A stretch of DNA of 64,000 bases, taken from NCBI RefSeq assembly GCF_023380205.1, contig NZ_CP093360.1, positions 62,001 to 126,000 of the forward strand. Direction: 5' to 3'. Below are positions 18,501-26,905 of this stretch, piece after piece. The stretch comes from Nicoliella spurrieriana. Lineage in GTDB: Bacteria > Bacillota > Bacilli > Lactobacillales > Lactobacillaceae. Under the pieces are notes generated by a model. It worked only from the letters and a program-made list of their open reading frames with translations. It was not told the origin of the DNA and did no database searches. The stretch's first letter is position 1. Every line of letters starts with the position of its first letter. Both the position numbers and the translations under genes were made by a program.

Positions 18501-18543
18501 AAAAATAAGAATTGCAATTAATGAATTGCAATTCTTATTTTTA
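18501..18543 (+). terminator. Intrinsic terminator
   Basis: AAAAATAAGAATTGCAATT and AATTGCAATTCTTATTTTT form a long stem ending in T residues after oppA. Confidence 0.88.
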
Positions 18544-18803
18544 TTGTTTAATTTAAAATCGAATCATCACGATCTCACTACACTAAAATACCACTACCAA
18601 AAGATAGTGGCATTATTCGAGGAAAATTAATGATGTACCTAGTTAGATTAAATAATTATGTAATAACAACAGAATTTATACTTAAAAGTTATTAAAGGAG
18701 TCTGCTTGTTAAACCAATTAATTATTCAACCTGGTAACATTCTACAATATCTATAATTAAAAGTAAATGATAATTTTAATCAAAAACTAATATAATTTGT
18801 AAT
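18544..18803. other. Spacer without a supported gene
   Basis: The stretch holds a 6-bp hairpin (CCACTA 18591-18596 with TAGTGG 18605-18610). It also holds an orphan AAAGGAG site at 18694 followed by TTG at 18706, which opens only about 16 codons. The latter may be the remnant of a lost gene. Nothing else was seen. Confidence 0.4.
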
Positions 18804-19268
18804 TTATTTTTTATAATTAAATCTAAAATGAATCAACCTTCTAATCAATGGCTTTAAAATCCTAAAACAAACTTCGCCAATAATAAACCCGATTCCCAAT
18901 GAAAAAGCAATCAGCAATGTTTTTAACAACCCATGCATTGCAAGCATATTCAATCCAAGGGTTAACTGTTCCATGCTTTTATAAAATAATGCACCTGGTA
19001 CTAACGAAATCACGGCTGGCACAAAAATAAGGTTAACGGGGGTCTTAATTAGCATCGATTCAACGTTTGCAAATAACCCGACTGTGATTCCAGGAAGAAG
19101 GTTAGCAACGATCACGTTGGCTCCCCATCCGTCTGCAAAGATATACACCAACCACGCCAGTGCTCCAACGATCCCAGAAGCAATCAATGTCCTGCGGGGG
19201 ACGTTTGTAATGACCCCGAAGCCCCACGTTGACAAGAATCCAAACAAAAATTCAACACCAATTACCAT
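18804..19268 (-). CDS. ThrE_2-type small membrane subunit of amino-acid exporter
   Basis: This 154-residue protein has four to five hydrophobic helices. FGVITNVPRRTLIASGIVGALAWLVY near the N-terminus and VPAVISLVPGALFYKSM match the YjjB/ThrE_2 family, which works with a ThrE (YjjP) partner in threonine/serine or dicarboxylate export. The ATG at 19268 follows the upstream gene's stop by a single base, with GGTGGG as ribosome site. The TTG fifteen bases upstream overlaps the partner gene and is less likely. The neighbouring ThrE half completes the pair. Confidence 0.82.
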   Translation of the reverse strand: MVIGVEFLFGFLSTWGFGVITNVPRRTLIASGIVGALAWLVYIFADGWGANVIVANLLPGITVGLFANVESMLIKTPVNLIFVPAVISLVPGALFYKSMEQLTLGLNMLAMHGLLKTLLIAFSLGIGFIIGEVCFRILKPLIRRLIHFRFNYKK

Positions 19269-19269
19269 C

Positions 19270-20037
19270 TTATATCCCACCAATCAACATTTTAACCACT
19301 AACTTACCAATGATTACCCCACCACTAATTGATATTGCTACCATCGTGGCATCCATTCCTAAAATCAATCCTGACAAGATGTTTTTAGCCATTATTTCTC
19401 GAAACGAATTCGTTAATGCAATTCCTGGAACGATCGGCATTAATGAGCTAAAAATAATCATATCATCATTAGTACCACTAACTAATAGATTAATTGTCAT
19501 TGCTAATAGTCCAATTACAAACCCACCCACTGCAACATTCAGATAGGGAGTTTTAGTTCGTCCTGTCATGACCATCGTTGCTAAATACCCTAAAATCCCC
19601 ACAAAAAAGGAAAAGAAGAGGTTTAACCAATTTGTGTGAAACAATAATAACGGTGCTACTGAAACTAATCCAGCAGCAAAAATTTTTTTACGTAAGGTAA
19701 AATCAATCACCTTACTTCTAATTCGATAGTATTCACGCTGCAAGTATGAATATGTAATCTTATTTTCGACGAACTGCCTAGATAGGTTATTAATTTCATC
19801 TACTTTCTGAAAATTAAAATCGTGCCCCTTAATCTTCATAATTTGATTTTTAATTCCACGTTCATAATAAACAAAAATAACCCCTAATTCAGCATAACAT
19901 TGTAAATCTGCTAATCCTGCTTTGTGCCCAATAAATTCAACGGTGGTTTCCACCCGGTTAATTTCAGCTCCACTTTCTAAAAGGGTTAATCCCAGTCGAC
20001 AGCAAAAATTAGCAATCTCATCATCATTCGTTCGCAT
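19270..20037 (-). CDS. ThrE-type large subunit of amino-acid exporter
   Basis: This 255-residue protein has a soluble N-terminal portion with GLTLLESGAEINRVETTV, the characteristic opening of the ThrE/YjjP family, followed by five or so membrane helices. VPGIALTNSFREIMAKNILSGL is the second conserved element. GGAGGTGG precedes the ATG at 20037. It is cotranscribed with the small ThrE_2 subunit. In other bacteria the pair exports threonine and serine, or C4-dicarboxylates such as succinate. The substrate here is not decided. Confidence 0.85.
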   Translation of the reverse strand: MRTNDDEIANFCCRLGLTLLESGAEINRVETTVEFIGHKAGLADLQCYAELGVIFVYYERGIKNQIMKIKGHDFNFQKVDEINNLSRQFVENKITYSYLQREYYRIRSKVIDFTLRKKIFAAGLVSVAPLLLFHTNWLNLFFSFFVGILGYLATMVMTGRTKTPYLNVAVGGFVIGLLAMTINLLVSGTNDDMIIFSSLMPIVPGIALTNSFREIMAKNILSGLILGMDATMVAISISGGVIIGKLVVKMLIGGI

Positions 20038-20113
20038 AATTCCACCTCCACTAATCAAATAATTTTAAAATTATTATAGCATGCAACAAATGAAAAAAAT
20101 CACAAATAATTAA

Positions 20114-20150
20114 TGTAAGCGTTTTCTTTTGCTTTAAATGGTGCTATAAT
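20114..20150 (+). promoter_or_regulatory. Promoter with overlapping cre-like site
   Basis: TGTAAGCGTTTTCT (20114-20127) fits the CcpA cre consensus. TATAAT lies at 20145-20150, so the cre would cover the -35 position (about 20122-20127). This predicts carbon-catabolite repression of the MFS gene. Confidence 0.6.
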
Positions 20151-20198
20151 AATCGTGAATAAAAAAACAAGCTAATTAAAATAATTGGAGTGATATAA

Positions 20199-21386
20199 AT
20201 GCCAGCTGATCAAAATAATTGGAATGAAAAAACATGGCTCCATCGATTTGCTATTCTAGCGGTTTCACTAGTCATTACTACTGGAACTGCAATTTCACCC
20301 GCATTACCCGCAATGCAAAAAGCATTTTCTAACTACCCTGCTACCCTTGTGAATATGGTAGCAACAATTCAACAAATTCCCGCCTTCATTGTCCTATTGA
20401 TGTCGGCTCCACTAGCCAGAAAATTTGGATTGAAGCAAATGATCGGTCTCGGAATTTTATTAATGGGAATTTCCGGAATTCTACCAGCATTTGTCCCTAA
20501 CCTATGGTTCATTCTAGGGACTAGAATTATTTTTGGAATTGGAATTGGTTTAATTAACTCACTTGCAATTACCATCGTTAATATTTTCTATAGTGGTAAT
20601 GATAAGGCTCAAATGATGGGAAACCGGACTTCATTCGAAACCATTGGTCTGTGTATCGTTAACATCTTAGTCGGTCAACTCCTAAACCTCAGTTGGCAGG
20701 TATCGTTTCTTGCCTACTTCTTTATCCTGATAATTCTAGTATTATTCTGGAGGGTCGTTCCCACCATCAAATGGGATAATCCAGTGGATAAAAACGGTAA
20801 GCAACAAGCTGAAAAGGTTAACTTTCCTGTCATCATGGCTGGAGTCTTCTGTGCAATTATGACCATGGGGCTTGCAACCGTAAGTGTTATGACTCCCGCC
20901 ATCGTTGTTGACGGCAAGCTAGGGAGTGCTACCGATGCGAGTTTTGTAATTACAGTATTCACGTTGGTCAGCATGGCAATGGGCTTTTTATTCGGTCAAT
21001 TCTTTAAGCTCTTCCATCGATTTGTATTGCCAATTGGGTTATTGTTCTTTACAGTAGGCCTGTTAATCATGAACTTCTCCCAAAGCCTGGTGATGTTATT
21101 AATTGGTGAAATTATTGTTGGTGGCGCTTTTCCACTTGCCGGTACCTACATTTTCGATATCATTGATAAACTTGCTCCTAAGAACTCAAATGCACTAGCT
21201 AATTCAGTATTACTAGTGGGCTGTAACGTTGGAACGGCCATTTCACCAATTGTAATGGGCTTCTTAAATCCGATTTCACCATTTTCGGGTGCCCAACCTG
21301 GAATTGGATTGTTTGGTGCCTTGATCGGGATTATGATGGTCATTATCTTTATCGTTCAATTATTCAAAAGGGCTCCTAAAAAATAG
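20199..21386 (+). CDS. MFS transporter
   Basis: This 395-residue protein has twelve predicted membrane helices and a short soluble N-terminus (NNWNEKTWLHRF). SAPLARKFGLKQMIGLGILLMGISGI is the MFS loop 2-3 signature region, and GTRIIFGIGIGLINSLAI follows. The overall pattern fits a drug/proton-antiport-like or sugar-efflux MFS member, with no substrate signature recognised. The start uses ATTGGAGTGAT upstream. It has its own promoter with a cre-like site and its own terminator. Confidence 0.8.
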   Translation: MPADQNNWNEKTWLHRFAILAVSLVITTGTAISPALPAMQKAFSNYPATLVNMVATIQQIPAFIVLLMSAPLARKFGLKQMIGLGILLMGISGILPAFVPNLWFILGTRIIFGIGIGLINSLAITIVNIFYSGNDKAQMMGNRTSFETIGLCIVNILVGQLLNLSWQVSFLAYFFILIILVLFWRVVPTIKWDNPVDKNGKQQAEKVNFPVIMAGVFCAIMTMGLATVSVMTPAIVVDGKLGSATDASFVITVFTLVSMAMGFLFGQFFKLFHRFVLPIGLLFFTVGLLIMNFSQSLVMLLIGEIIVGGAFPLAGTYIFDIIDKLAPKNSNALANSVLLVGCNVGTAISPIVMGFLNPISPFSGAQPGIGLFGALIGIMMVIIFIVQLFKRAPKK

Positions 21387-21395
21387 TTCAAATTA

Positions 21396-21429
21396 AAATA
21401 GCACGTCCAGATTATTGGACGTACTATTT
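21396..21429. terminator. Intrinsic terminator between convergent genes
   Basis: AAATAGCACGTCC and GGACGTACTATTTTTT form a stem with one mismatch, between the ends of the MFS gene and the 21432 gene. Confidence 0.82.
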
Positions 21430-21431
21430 TT

Positions 21432-22025
21432 TTACTTTAAATTATCGTCTGAAAATTGCTTTAACTTAGCTAATAATTCCGGATCCAGCCCCGATTGATC
21501 GTCATCACCATCATCAGAGTATGAAGTCGCATTGCTATAGTCATCTGGATGTAACCATTGGTCATATGCCTGAGCATATTCCTCATCGATATTCCGTTGT
21601 GCCTTTTCATAAAATGCCCGATTCCGTTCCATTACGTAACCCACTAATGGTTTGTTCTCACTTGGCACGCCAGCTCGCTGAGCATCAACATTATTCTTTC
21701 GAACCACATCTTGAATTTCAATCAACTCGTAATCAGTCACTTTATTAATTCCGGCACCCTTTTTATATGCGCGAACCTGGGCGCTAAATCCTACCAGATC
21801 TCCGTCTTTTAACTCATTGAGTTGAACGAACGGTTCGGTGTAATGGACCCAAGCGTGATCAGTAATAAAGTGACCCTGATCATCATGAACATCTAAAAAC
21901 AGGATTGTTGGTTGGTAATAATAACCATCTTCATCATTGTACTCTTCAGCGTACCCCAATCTAGTGAACTTCCCGACAAATGTGTATCGTTGGTTAGATT
22001 CTAAATCCTTTAAACCATTTCTCAT
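21432..22025 (-). CDS. Conserved-looking cytosolic protein, unrecognised
   Basis: This 197-residue soluble acidic protein has no signal peptide. The first 110 residues alternate beta-like segments (RYTFVGKFTRLGY, TILFLDVHDD, VGFSAQVRAYKKG) suggestive of an OB-like barrel. The C-terminal third is Asp/Tyr-rich and ends in a short helix. GAAGGGAT precedes the ATG. No family was recognised. The layout would fit a nucleic-acid- or ligand-binding protein, but that is only an impression of the fold. Confidence 0.55.
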   Translation of the reverse strand: MRNGLKDLESNQRYTFVGKFTRLGYAEEYNDEDGYYYQPTILFLDVHDDQGHFITDHAWVHYTEPFVQLNELKDGDLVGFSAQVRAYKKGAGINKVTDYELIEIQDVVRKNNVDAQRAGVPSENKPLVGYVMERNRAFYEKAQRNIDEEYAQAYDQWLHPDDYSNATSYSDDGDDDQSGLDPELLAKLKQFSDDNLK

Positions 22026-22109
22026 AGAACCATCCCTTCAAATTAACTTAATATTATTGTTACTATTTTAAGCTAATTTATCATAAACAGCAACGAGAAA
22101 TGGAGCCAA

Positions 22110-23894
22110 TTATTTTTTAGCAATGCTTATATCATGATTATTATAAACAATGTGGAGCCCATGGCTCAGGCCAGTAACCTTACTAAATTGTCCAGTATGA
22201 TGACCGTAGCTAATGATTTTCTGGCCATTCTTAAATTCGCCACCGTTCAATTTAAGGGTTCCGCCCAGGGTAGCTCCCTGCTTCACGATCAAGCGGCCCT
22301 GTTTGGCAAGCGTAGTAGTTGCATTCTTAGTTTGTTTATAGCTACCCTTAACAATTATCCGTTTAGATGCTAGCTTAAGTGTTCCACCATTAATTGTTAC
22401 GTTGCCAGAACCCAATGCTGACGCATTTCCAGCAATTAGTGCACCTGCGTTTAAATCAACGCCACCCTTGAAAGTATTTCGACCAGTTAATTGTAGTGAA
22501 CCGGTTCCTAACTTGGTTAATTTTCCAACTCCACTAATGTCGTTGCTCCAGGTATCATTAGCATTAAAGCCACCCTTAGCTGCATCCATGTTCACGCGGG
22601 TGTTTGCTACTAATTGTCCATAACCATTAGCAGCATTATATAGATTTAACCGGCCCCAGCCTTCACCATCATCCAAGATTGGGTACCCAGTAGGCAGCTC
22701 GGTCGTTGCTAGGACCGCTCTTCTTTGGTTTGCATTTAAGTATGGTAACCGAGTGGCTAATAGCACTTCGGCTCCCTTGGGCACTACATAGGAATGCTTT
22801 GAATTAGCAATCTTTGAAAATCCATAGGTTAATCGATAGTTGTATTGGGTGGAATTCTTCTTTGAATTATCCATTCCATAGCTATTACTGTCCCCCTTAG
22901 AATCCTTCAAAACACTTTGGGCCTGTTTAAAAGCATCAGCCTTCAATTGAGCATTAGCAGGATCATTTAAAATGGCTGCTGCTAGGGCGGTCCCAAGCAC
23001 CCGCCCACCAATAACGTCTAGTGGTGAATGCCGACCAGCCACGATTCGGTTATTGCCCACTTCGGATGCCCGGGTTAGTAATGATTGAAACTTTTGGGGG
23101 TATGCATATGCAAGGGCAAATGCGGTTAAGTATGAACTATTAGTGTGACCACTGGGAAATCCATAGTCATTAACTGGATCCGCTTTAGCAGATAACTTTA
23201 GGGTTGGAATAATAACCCCATTGTCCTGTGCATTGGTAACAGTGGTTCCATCCCATCTAAACGGTCGGGGATACTTGAAATACTTCTTGGCACTACTACT
23301 GGATGAATAGTTACCATCCTTTAATGTATCGGCTAATTTAACAACGCTCCCTAATTTAGAACTAGTGTCACCGGTTACCTCCGGCTTACTCCAATTAGTA
23401 TCATAATCCTTTGTCTCAGCATCAGTTGGCACTTGTTTATAACCACCGGTAATATTAGCTACTTTTCTAAAGTAATCAGTTAAATTACCGAGCCCCTCCT
23501 GTACTGAATAATCCATGTCGTTTTTATCATCTAACCATGATTGATCTGCTTCTGCCTTTGTCCGATCCTTAGCAATTTTATCAGCCAACCCGATATTTTC
23601 ATCTAAAATTTTAGTATTCAAACGCTTTCCATCGTTCCAATCGGAACCGGGCTGCCATAATTGATTCATTTGTGATAATAAATCAATTGAAGCATTCGTT
23701 TCAGGAGTCGTATTGGTGCTAGTGTTAGTTTGATAGTCTTGAATAAAGTAACGACCGGCATCTGACTTATGATCAGAATCAATTGCTAACGTTGCTTTAT
23801 TACTAGTCTTAGCAGCTTTCACATTAATGGAACTACTGATTCCTAACAGGGTTAAACCAATTAATACGCTGGAACTTAGGATTCGTTTTCGCAT
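22110..23894 (-). CDS. Secreted PAP2/acid phosphatase with autotransporter-type beta repeat
   Basis: This 594-residue protein has a signal peptide (about 1-27). The central PAP2 domain carries the three phosphatase motifs: KYFKYPRPFRW, FPSGHTNSSYLTAF and NRIVAGRHSPLDVIGG. The C-terminal 130 residues read GVGKLTKLGTGSLQLTGRN then GGVDLNAGALIAGNASALG, a pattern of the autotransporter-associated beta-strand repeat usually seen in Gram-negative passengers. The ATG at 23894 is favoured by GAGGCGGGAT upstream. It probably dephosphorylates extracellular substrates while the beta repeat gives surface display. There is no LPXTG anchor. Confidence 0.82.
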   Translation of the reverse strand: MRKRILSSSVLIGLTLLGISSSINVKAAKTSNKATLAIDSDHKSDAGRYFIQDYQTNTSTNTTPETNASIDLLSQMNQLWQPGSDWNDGKRLNTKILDENIGLADKIAKDRTKAEADQSWLDDKNDMDYSVQEGLGNLTDYFRKVANITGGYKQVPTDAETKDYDTNWSKPEVTGDTSSKLGSVVKLADTLKDGNYSSSSSAKKYFKYPRPFRWDGTTVTNAQDNGVIIPTLKLSAKADPVNDYGFPSGHTNSSYLTAFALAYAYPQKFQSLLTRASEVGNNRIVAGRHSPLDVIGGRVLGTALAAAILNDPANAQLKADAFKQAQSVLKDSKGDSNSYGMDNSKKNSTQYNYRLTYGFSKIANSKHSYVVPKGAEVLLATRLPYLNANQRRAVLATTELPTGYPILDDGEGWGRLNLYNAANGYGQLVANTRVNMDAAKGGFNANDTWSNDISGVGKLTKLGTGSLQLTGRNTFKGGVDLNAGALIAGNASALGSGNVTINGGTLKLASKRIIVKGSYKQTKNATTTLAKQGRLIVKQGATLGGTLKLNGGEFKNGQKIISYGHHTGQFSKVTGLSHGLHIVYNNHDISIAKK

Positions 23895-24006
23895 TTGCAT
23901 ATCCCGCCTCATCATTTTTTATTTTACAACCCCATCTTAAACTAACATTGTATATTTAATGTATGTTCGATGTAAAAATAATGTAAAATATTATTCTAAT
24001 GCGGAA

Positions 24007-25287
24007 TTAGTTCACGCCGGTAAATTCATATGCAATGTAAAAACAATTTTTATTTGAATCATAGGTAACACCAATTCCAATATTAGTGAAATTAGGGTTT
24101 AAAATATTTTCCCGGTGCCCCCAATTGGAATCACTAGCATCAGCATACGTCATCGAATAAACAGATTGGTATCCAATCATATAGTAAGAAAAGTCCCTAG
24201 TGTTTAAATCTGCACTTAGGTTTTCACCATAACGATCATACTCGGCAGCCCCACCATAGATCCCGGCAGCAGTTAAATATTTCTCTGCAATTGAATTGCC
24301 CTGGGCATCATCGTGGCTAAAGTCCGTAACGATGTCCTGGGATCTAGTTTTTGCAATTGTGGTTAACAAAGAATCCTCACTCAATGTAGAGAGGCCATTT
24401 TTAGCACGAATTGCATTTAATGCAGCAAGGGCCCCACTCTTAACATCATCAATGCTGCTTGCATCTGTATTCTGAGGTGCACGCATTAAATCCTGGGCAT
24501 CTGAAATTGCCACCCTTAGTTGACTCATAATCACCCAGCCGACAACCGTTTTATTATTGGGATCAGCCACACTAGTGACCTTAGCATACGTAATTCCGGC
24601 CTGATTAGTTTCAATGTCATCAATTAACATTAATGTCCCGTTATAAACCTTGGGATTACTAATGGCGGTACTTGCATCTGGTTGATCACTACTTGGTAAT
24701 GAATTATAAATCGCTAAGTTATTATCGCTTAACAGAATTGCTCCATCACCCACTTTTAAGTTGTCTGGATTATCAGGAGTGAACGTTGCTTGGGGGCTAA
24801 TTGAATCACTATTAACAAACTGAAATCCATAATCAGGTTGCTGAGGGGTCGCTTGCGATGAGGCACTAGATTCAACACTAGCGCTAGCTTGCGCACTTGA
24901 AGTCGCTTGGACACTTGCACTAGCTACGGTTGAGCTGGCTTGTGAACTCGCTTGACTTTGGGCAACTGGTTTCTGCTGCTTCTTGGCCTTTGTCGTTTTA
25001 CTGGTGGTTGTTTTAACCTTACTAGCTGCTTGAATCCGCTTTTTTAAAGTGCTAATTTGTTTACGTAACTTGACTTTAGTCGCCTTTGTAGTGGCCTTAG
25101 CCAGTTTCGCTTGCTTTTGTTTAAGCTGCTTTTTTAAATTCACAACCGTTTTGGTCGTAATGACCTTACTTTGGGTGGCTCCATAAACGGTGGGGGAATC
25201 AGTTGCACAAATGCCACCGGTTATTAAAGCGGTTCCGACCATTAAGGTCCCAAGTCCCATCTTAAAATACTGTTTATTCTTATCCAT
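24007..25287 (-). CDS. Secreted CAP-domain protein with coiled-coil and Ser/Ala linker
   Basis: This 426-residue protein has a signal peptide (about 1-36), then a Lys-rich coiled coil (about 45-90, LKKQLKQKQAKLAKATTK). A Ser/Ala/Gln linker follows (about 105-150), then an SH3-like segment (about 165-255). The C-terminal CAP/SCP domain (about 275-425) has LNAIRAKNGLSTL, SHDDAQGNS and GHRENILNPNFTNIGIGV. CAP proteins of lactobacilli are secreted surface proteins of poorly known activity. It is divergent from a small membrane-protein gene. A second CAP protein lies at 47.6 kb. Confidence 0.85.
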   Translation of the reverse strand: MDKNKQYFKMGLGTLMVGTALITGGICATDSPTVYGATQSKVITTKTVVNLKKQLKQKQAKLAKATTKATKVKLRKQISTLKKRIQAASKVKTTTSKTTKAKKQQKPVAQSQASSQASSTVASASVQATSSAQASASVESSASSQATPQQPDYGFQFVNSDSISPQATFTPDNPDNLKVGDGAILLSDNNLAIYNSLPSSDQPDASTAISNPKVYNGTLMLIDDIETNQAGITYAKVTSVADPNNKTVVGWVIMSQLRVAISDAQDLMRAPQNTDASSIDDVKSGALAALNAIRAKNGLSTLSEDSLLTTIAKTRSQDIVTDFSHDDAQGNSIAEKYLTAAGIYGGAAEYDRYGENLSADLNTRDFSYYMIGYQSVYSMTYADASDSNWGHRENILNPNFTNIGIGVTYDSNKNCFYIAYEFTGVN

Positions 25288-25349
25288 AAAAAGACCCCTT
25301 TAATTATTATGATATACTAACATCAATGAATACTGAATGTCAGGAAGTG

Positions 25350-25622
25350 ATGATTACGTTCAATCATAAACCAAAACCATTATATTTTATAGTCGGTTTA
25401 ATTGATACCTTAATCATATTTGGAATTATAATTAGCTTAATTGTAACTGATGGTGAATACTTTTGGGGAATTGTATCATTGACGCTCCTCTACATCCTAA
25501 TGATTTTAGCTGCTAGCGTTGCTCAGGCGCATAATCATAACGGGATTTTTAATAATCCAAGGATTCACTTTACAGCCGGCTTTATCTTTAATCTATTTTT
25601 CCTTTTTATCAACCCCATTTAA
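25350..25622 (+). CDS. Small membrane protein, unrecognised
   Basis: This is a 90-residue protein with three hydrophobic helices: LYFIVGLIDTLIIFGIIISLIV, YFWGIVSLTLLYILMILAASV and FTAGFIFNLFFLFI. The ATG at 25350 has AGGAAGTG immediately before it, an unusually short spacing. An in-frame ATG at 25326 has no ribosome site. TATACT near 25312 may be the -10. It shares a bidirectional terminator with the next gene. No family was assigned. Confidence 0.55.
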   Translation: MITFNHKPKPLYFIVGLIDTLIIFGIIISLIVTDGEYFWGIVSLTLLYILMILAASVAQAHNHNGIFNNPRIHFTAGFIFNLFFLFINPI

Positions 25623-25634
25623 ATTTATTGATAC

Positions 25635-25667
25635 AAAAAAAGAACGATTAAAAATCGTTCTTTTTAA
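25635..25667. terminator. Bidirectional terminator
   Basis: AAAAAGAACGATT and AATCGTTCTTTTT form a stem between convergent genes ending at 25622 and 25684. Confidence 0.85.
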
Positions 25668-25683
25668 ATTCTAATTCAGTTTA

Positions 25684-26313
25684 TTAGAATGGAAGGATCT
25701 CTGGGTTAGTTTGACCCTGACCATTTGTAACTTCTGGAAGGTCAACGGTCGCACTAGCTTCCTTATTCTTAGCAACAGCATAAGCAGATAGAGTGTAATC
25801 ATTAGCTGGGTAGTTATAAGTAATGGTTCCTAGACCACTTTCGGCAAATCCACTGTAGTCATAGCCATTAAACTTAGTGTAGAAAGTAACGTTCTTTTCA
25901 TTTTCAGCATATAACTTAACAATGGTCTTACCAGATTGTGAACGGTCAATGCTGTAATAAGTAGGAGTAGCAGTTACGTATTGGGAGCTTTTAATCGTGT
26001 AGCTCTTAGTTAACTTCTTGCCAGCTTTACTAGTTCCATAAACAGTAAAATTGTTTTTACCAGAGTAAGTCTTTGAAACCGTAAATTTCTTGCTCTTTAA
26101 GGTCGCAGTAGCAAATTTAGAGCTGCCCTTCTTAATAACAACTTTTTTAACGTTAGCATTAGAAGCTGAACCCTTAAAACTGATCTTACCTGAATTATAT
26201 GAAACACTAGGTTTCAAAGTGGGCTTAGTGCTGGCATTAGCAACATTACCAAAAGCAAATAATGGTGATAAAATTCCAGCAACTAAGACTGTCGCAAAAA
26301 TTTGTTTTTTCAT
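25684..26313 (-). CDS. Secreted Ig-like-fold protein
   Basis: This 209-residue protein has a signal peptide (about 1-26, ending NASA). Two beta-rich modules follow: SYNSGKISFKGSASNANVKKVVIKKGSSKFATATLKS and QSGKTIVKLYAENEKNVTFYTKFNGYDYSG. They look like bacterial Ig or surface-repeat folds found in lactobacilli. It has no anchor motif and no catalytic residues. AAGGGAG precedes the ATG at 26313, while an ATG two codons upstream lacks the right spacing. Likely an adhesion or wall-associated protein. Confidence 0.6.
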   Translation of the reverse strand: MKKQIFATVLVAGILSPLFAFGNVANASTKPTLKPSVSYNSGKISFKGSASNANVKKVVIKKGSSKFATATLKSKKFTVSKTYSGKNNFTVYGTSKAGKKLTKSYTIKSSQYVTATPTYYSIDRSQSGKTIVKLYAENEKNVTFYTKFNGYDYSGFAESGLGTITYNYPANDYTLSAYAVAKNKEASATVDLPEVTNGQGQTNPEILPF

Positions 26314-26420
26314 AATCAAAACTCCCTTATTAAGTATATGAACACATTATATCATTACAAAACCATAAAAAACAAATTCATCAGTTTTTTTAACTTGTTT
26401 GTAATATCGTTAACAAACCA

Positions 26421-26753
26421 CTATTTGGCCTTATCTTCTTCTACATACTTATTAAAATCCATGGTCGTTTGTTCTAGGTGATTTTCAAGAAATGACTTTA
26501 GGGTTTCACCAGTATTTTTAGAAAGCGATTTAAATTCCTTTCTGGAATTCATCTTAGTAACGTTTCCGGTAATCACTACGGGAGATAAAAATTTCTTATC
26601 TTGTAAATGATTTTGAACAAGCGCAACACTTCCGATTGATAAAGATGATTTTAATTTAGCAGGAATAAAAAACTTGTATGCCTTTGGAAACAAGGGCTTA
26701 TTTTTACTAAATTGAATAAAGTGAACGATTGCCGTATTATACTTCAGTGTCAT
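26421..26753 (-). CDS. Small cytosolic protein, unrecognised
   Basis: This 110-residue soluble protein has a beta-rich first half (NTAIVHFIQFSKNKPLFPKAYKFFIPAKL) and a helical C-terminus (KSFLENHLEQTTMDFNKYVEEDKAK). GAGGGAT precedes the ATG with eight bases of spacing. There are no neighbours on the same strand close enough to imply an operon. No family was recognised and no function is proposed. Confidence 0.5.
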   Translation of the reverse strand: MTLKYNTAIVHFIQFSKNKPLFPKAYKFFIPAKLKSSLSIGSVALVQNHLQDKKFLSPVVITGNVTKMNSRKEFKSLSKNTGETLKSFLENHLEQTTMDFNKYVEEDKAK

Positions 26754-26868
26754 TATATTATATCCCTCACAAAAATTATATTTACTTCATTATAACAGAC
26801 TTCTGGTCCAAAAATGAAATAATCAGTTAAATCCAGTAGCTCTTTAATAATAAATTAATTACCAAAAT

Positions 26869-26899
26869 AAAAAGGGTAACCCCAAAATAGCGTTACCCT
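26869..26899 (-). terminator. Intrinsic terminator after GH20 gene
   Basis: AAGGGTAAC and GTTACCCTT form a 9-bp stem, with A and T residues on the flanks. Confidence 0.8.
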
Positions 26900-26905
26900 T
26901 CATTA

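Noticed and set aside
18694-18760. Tiny frame with a good ribosome site and TTG start
   Set aside because: Only about 16 codons, without a signal or family resemblance. At most it is a remnant.
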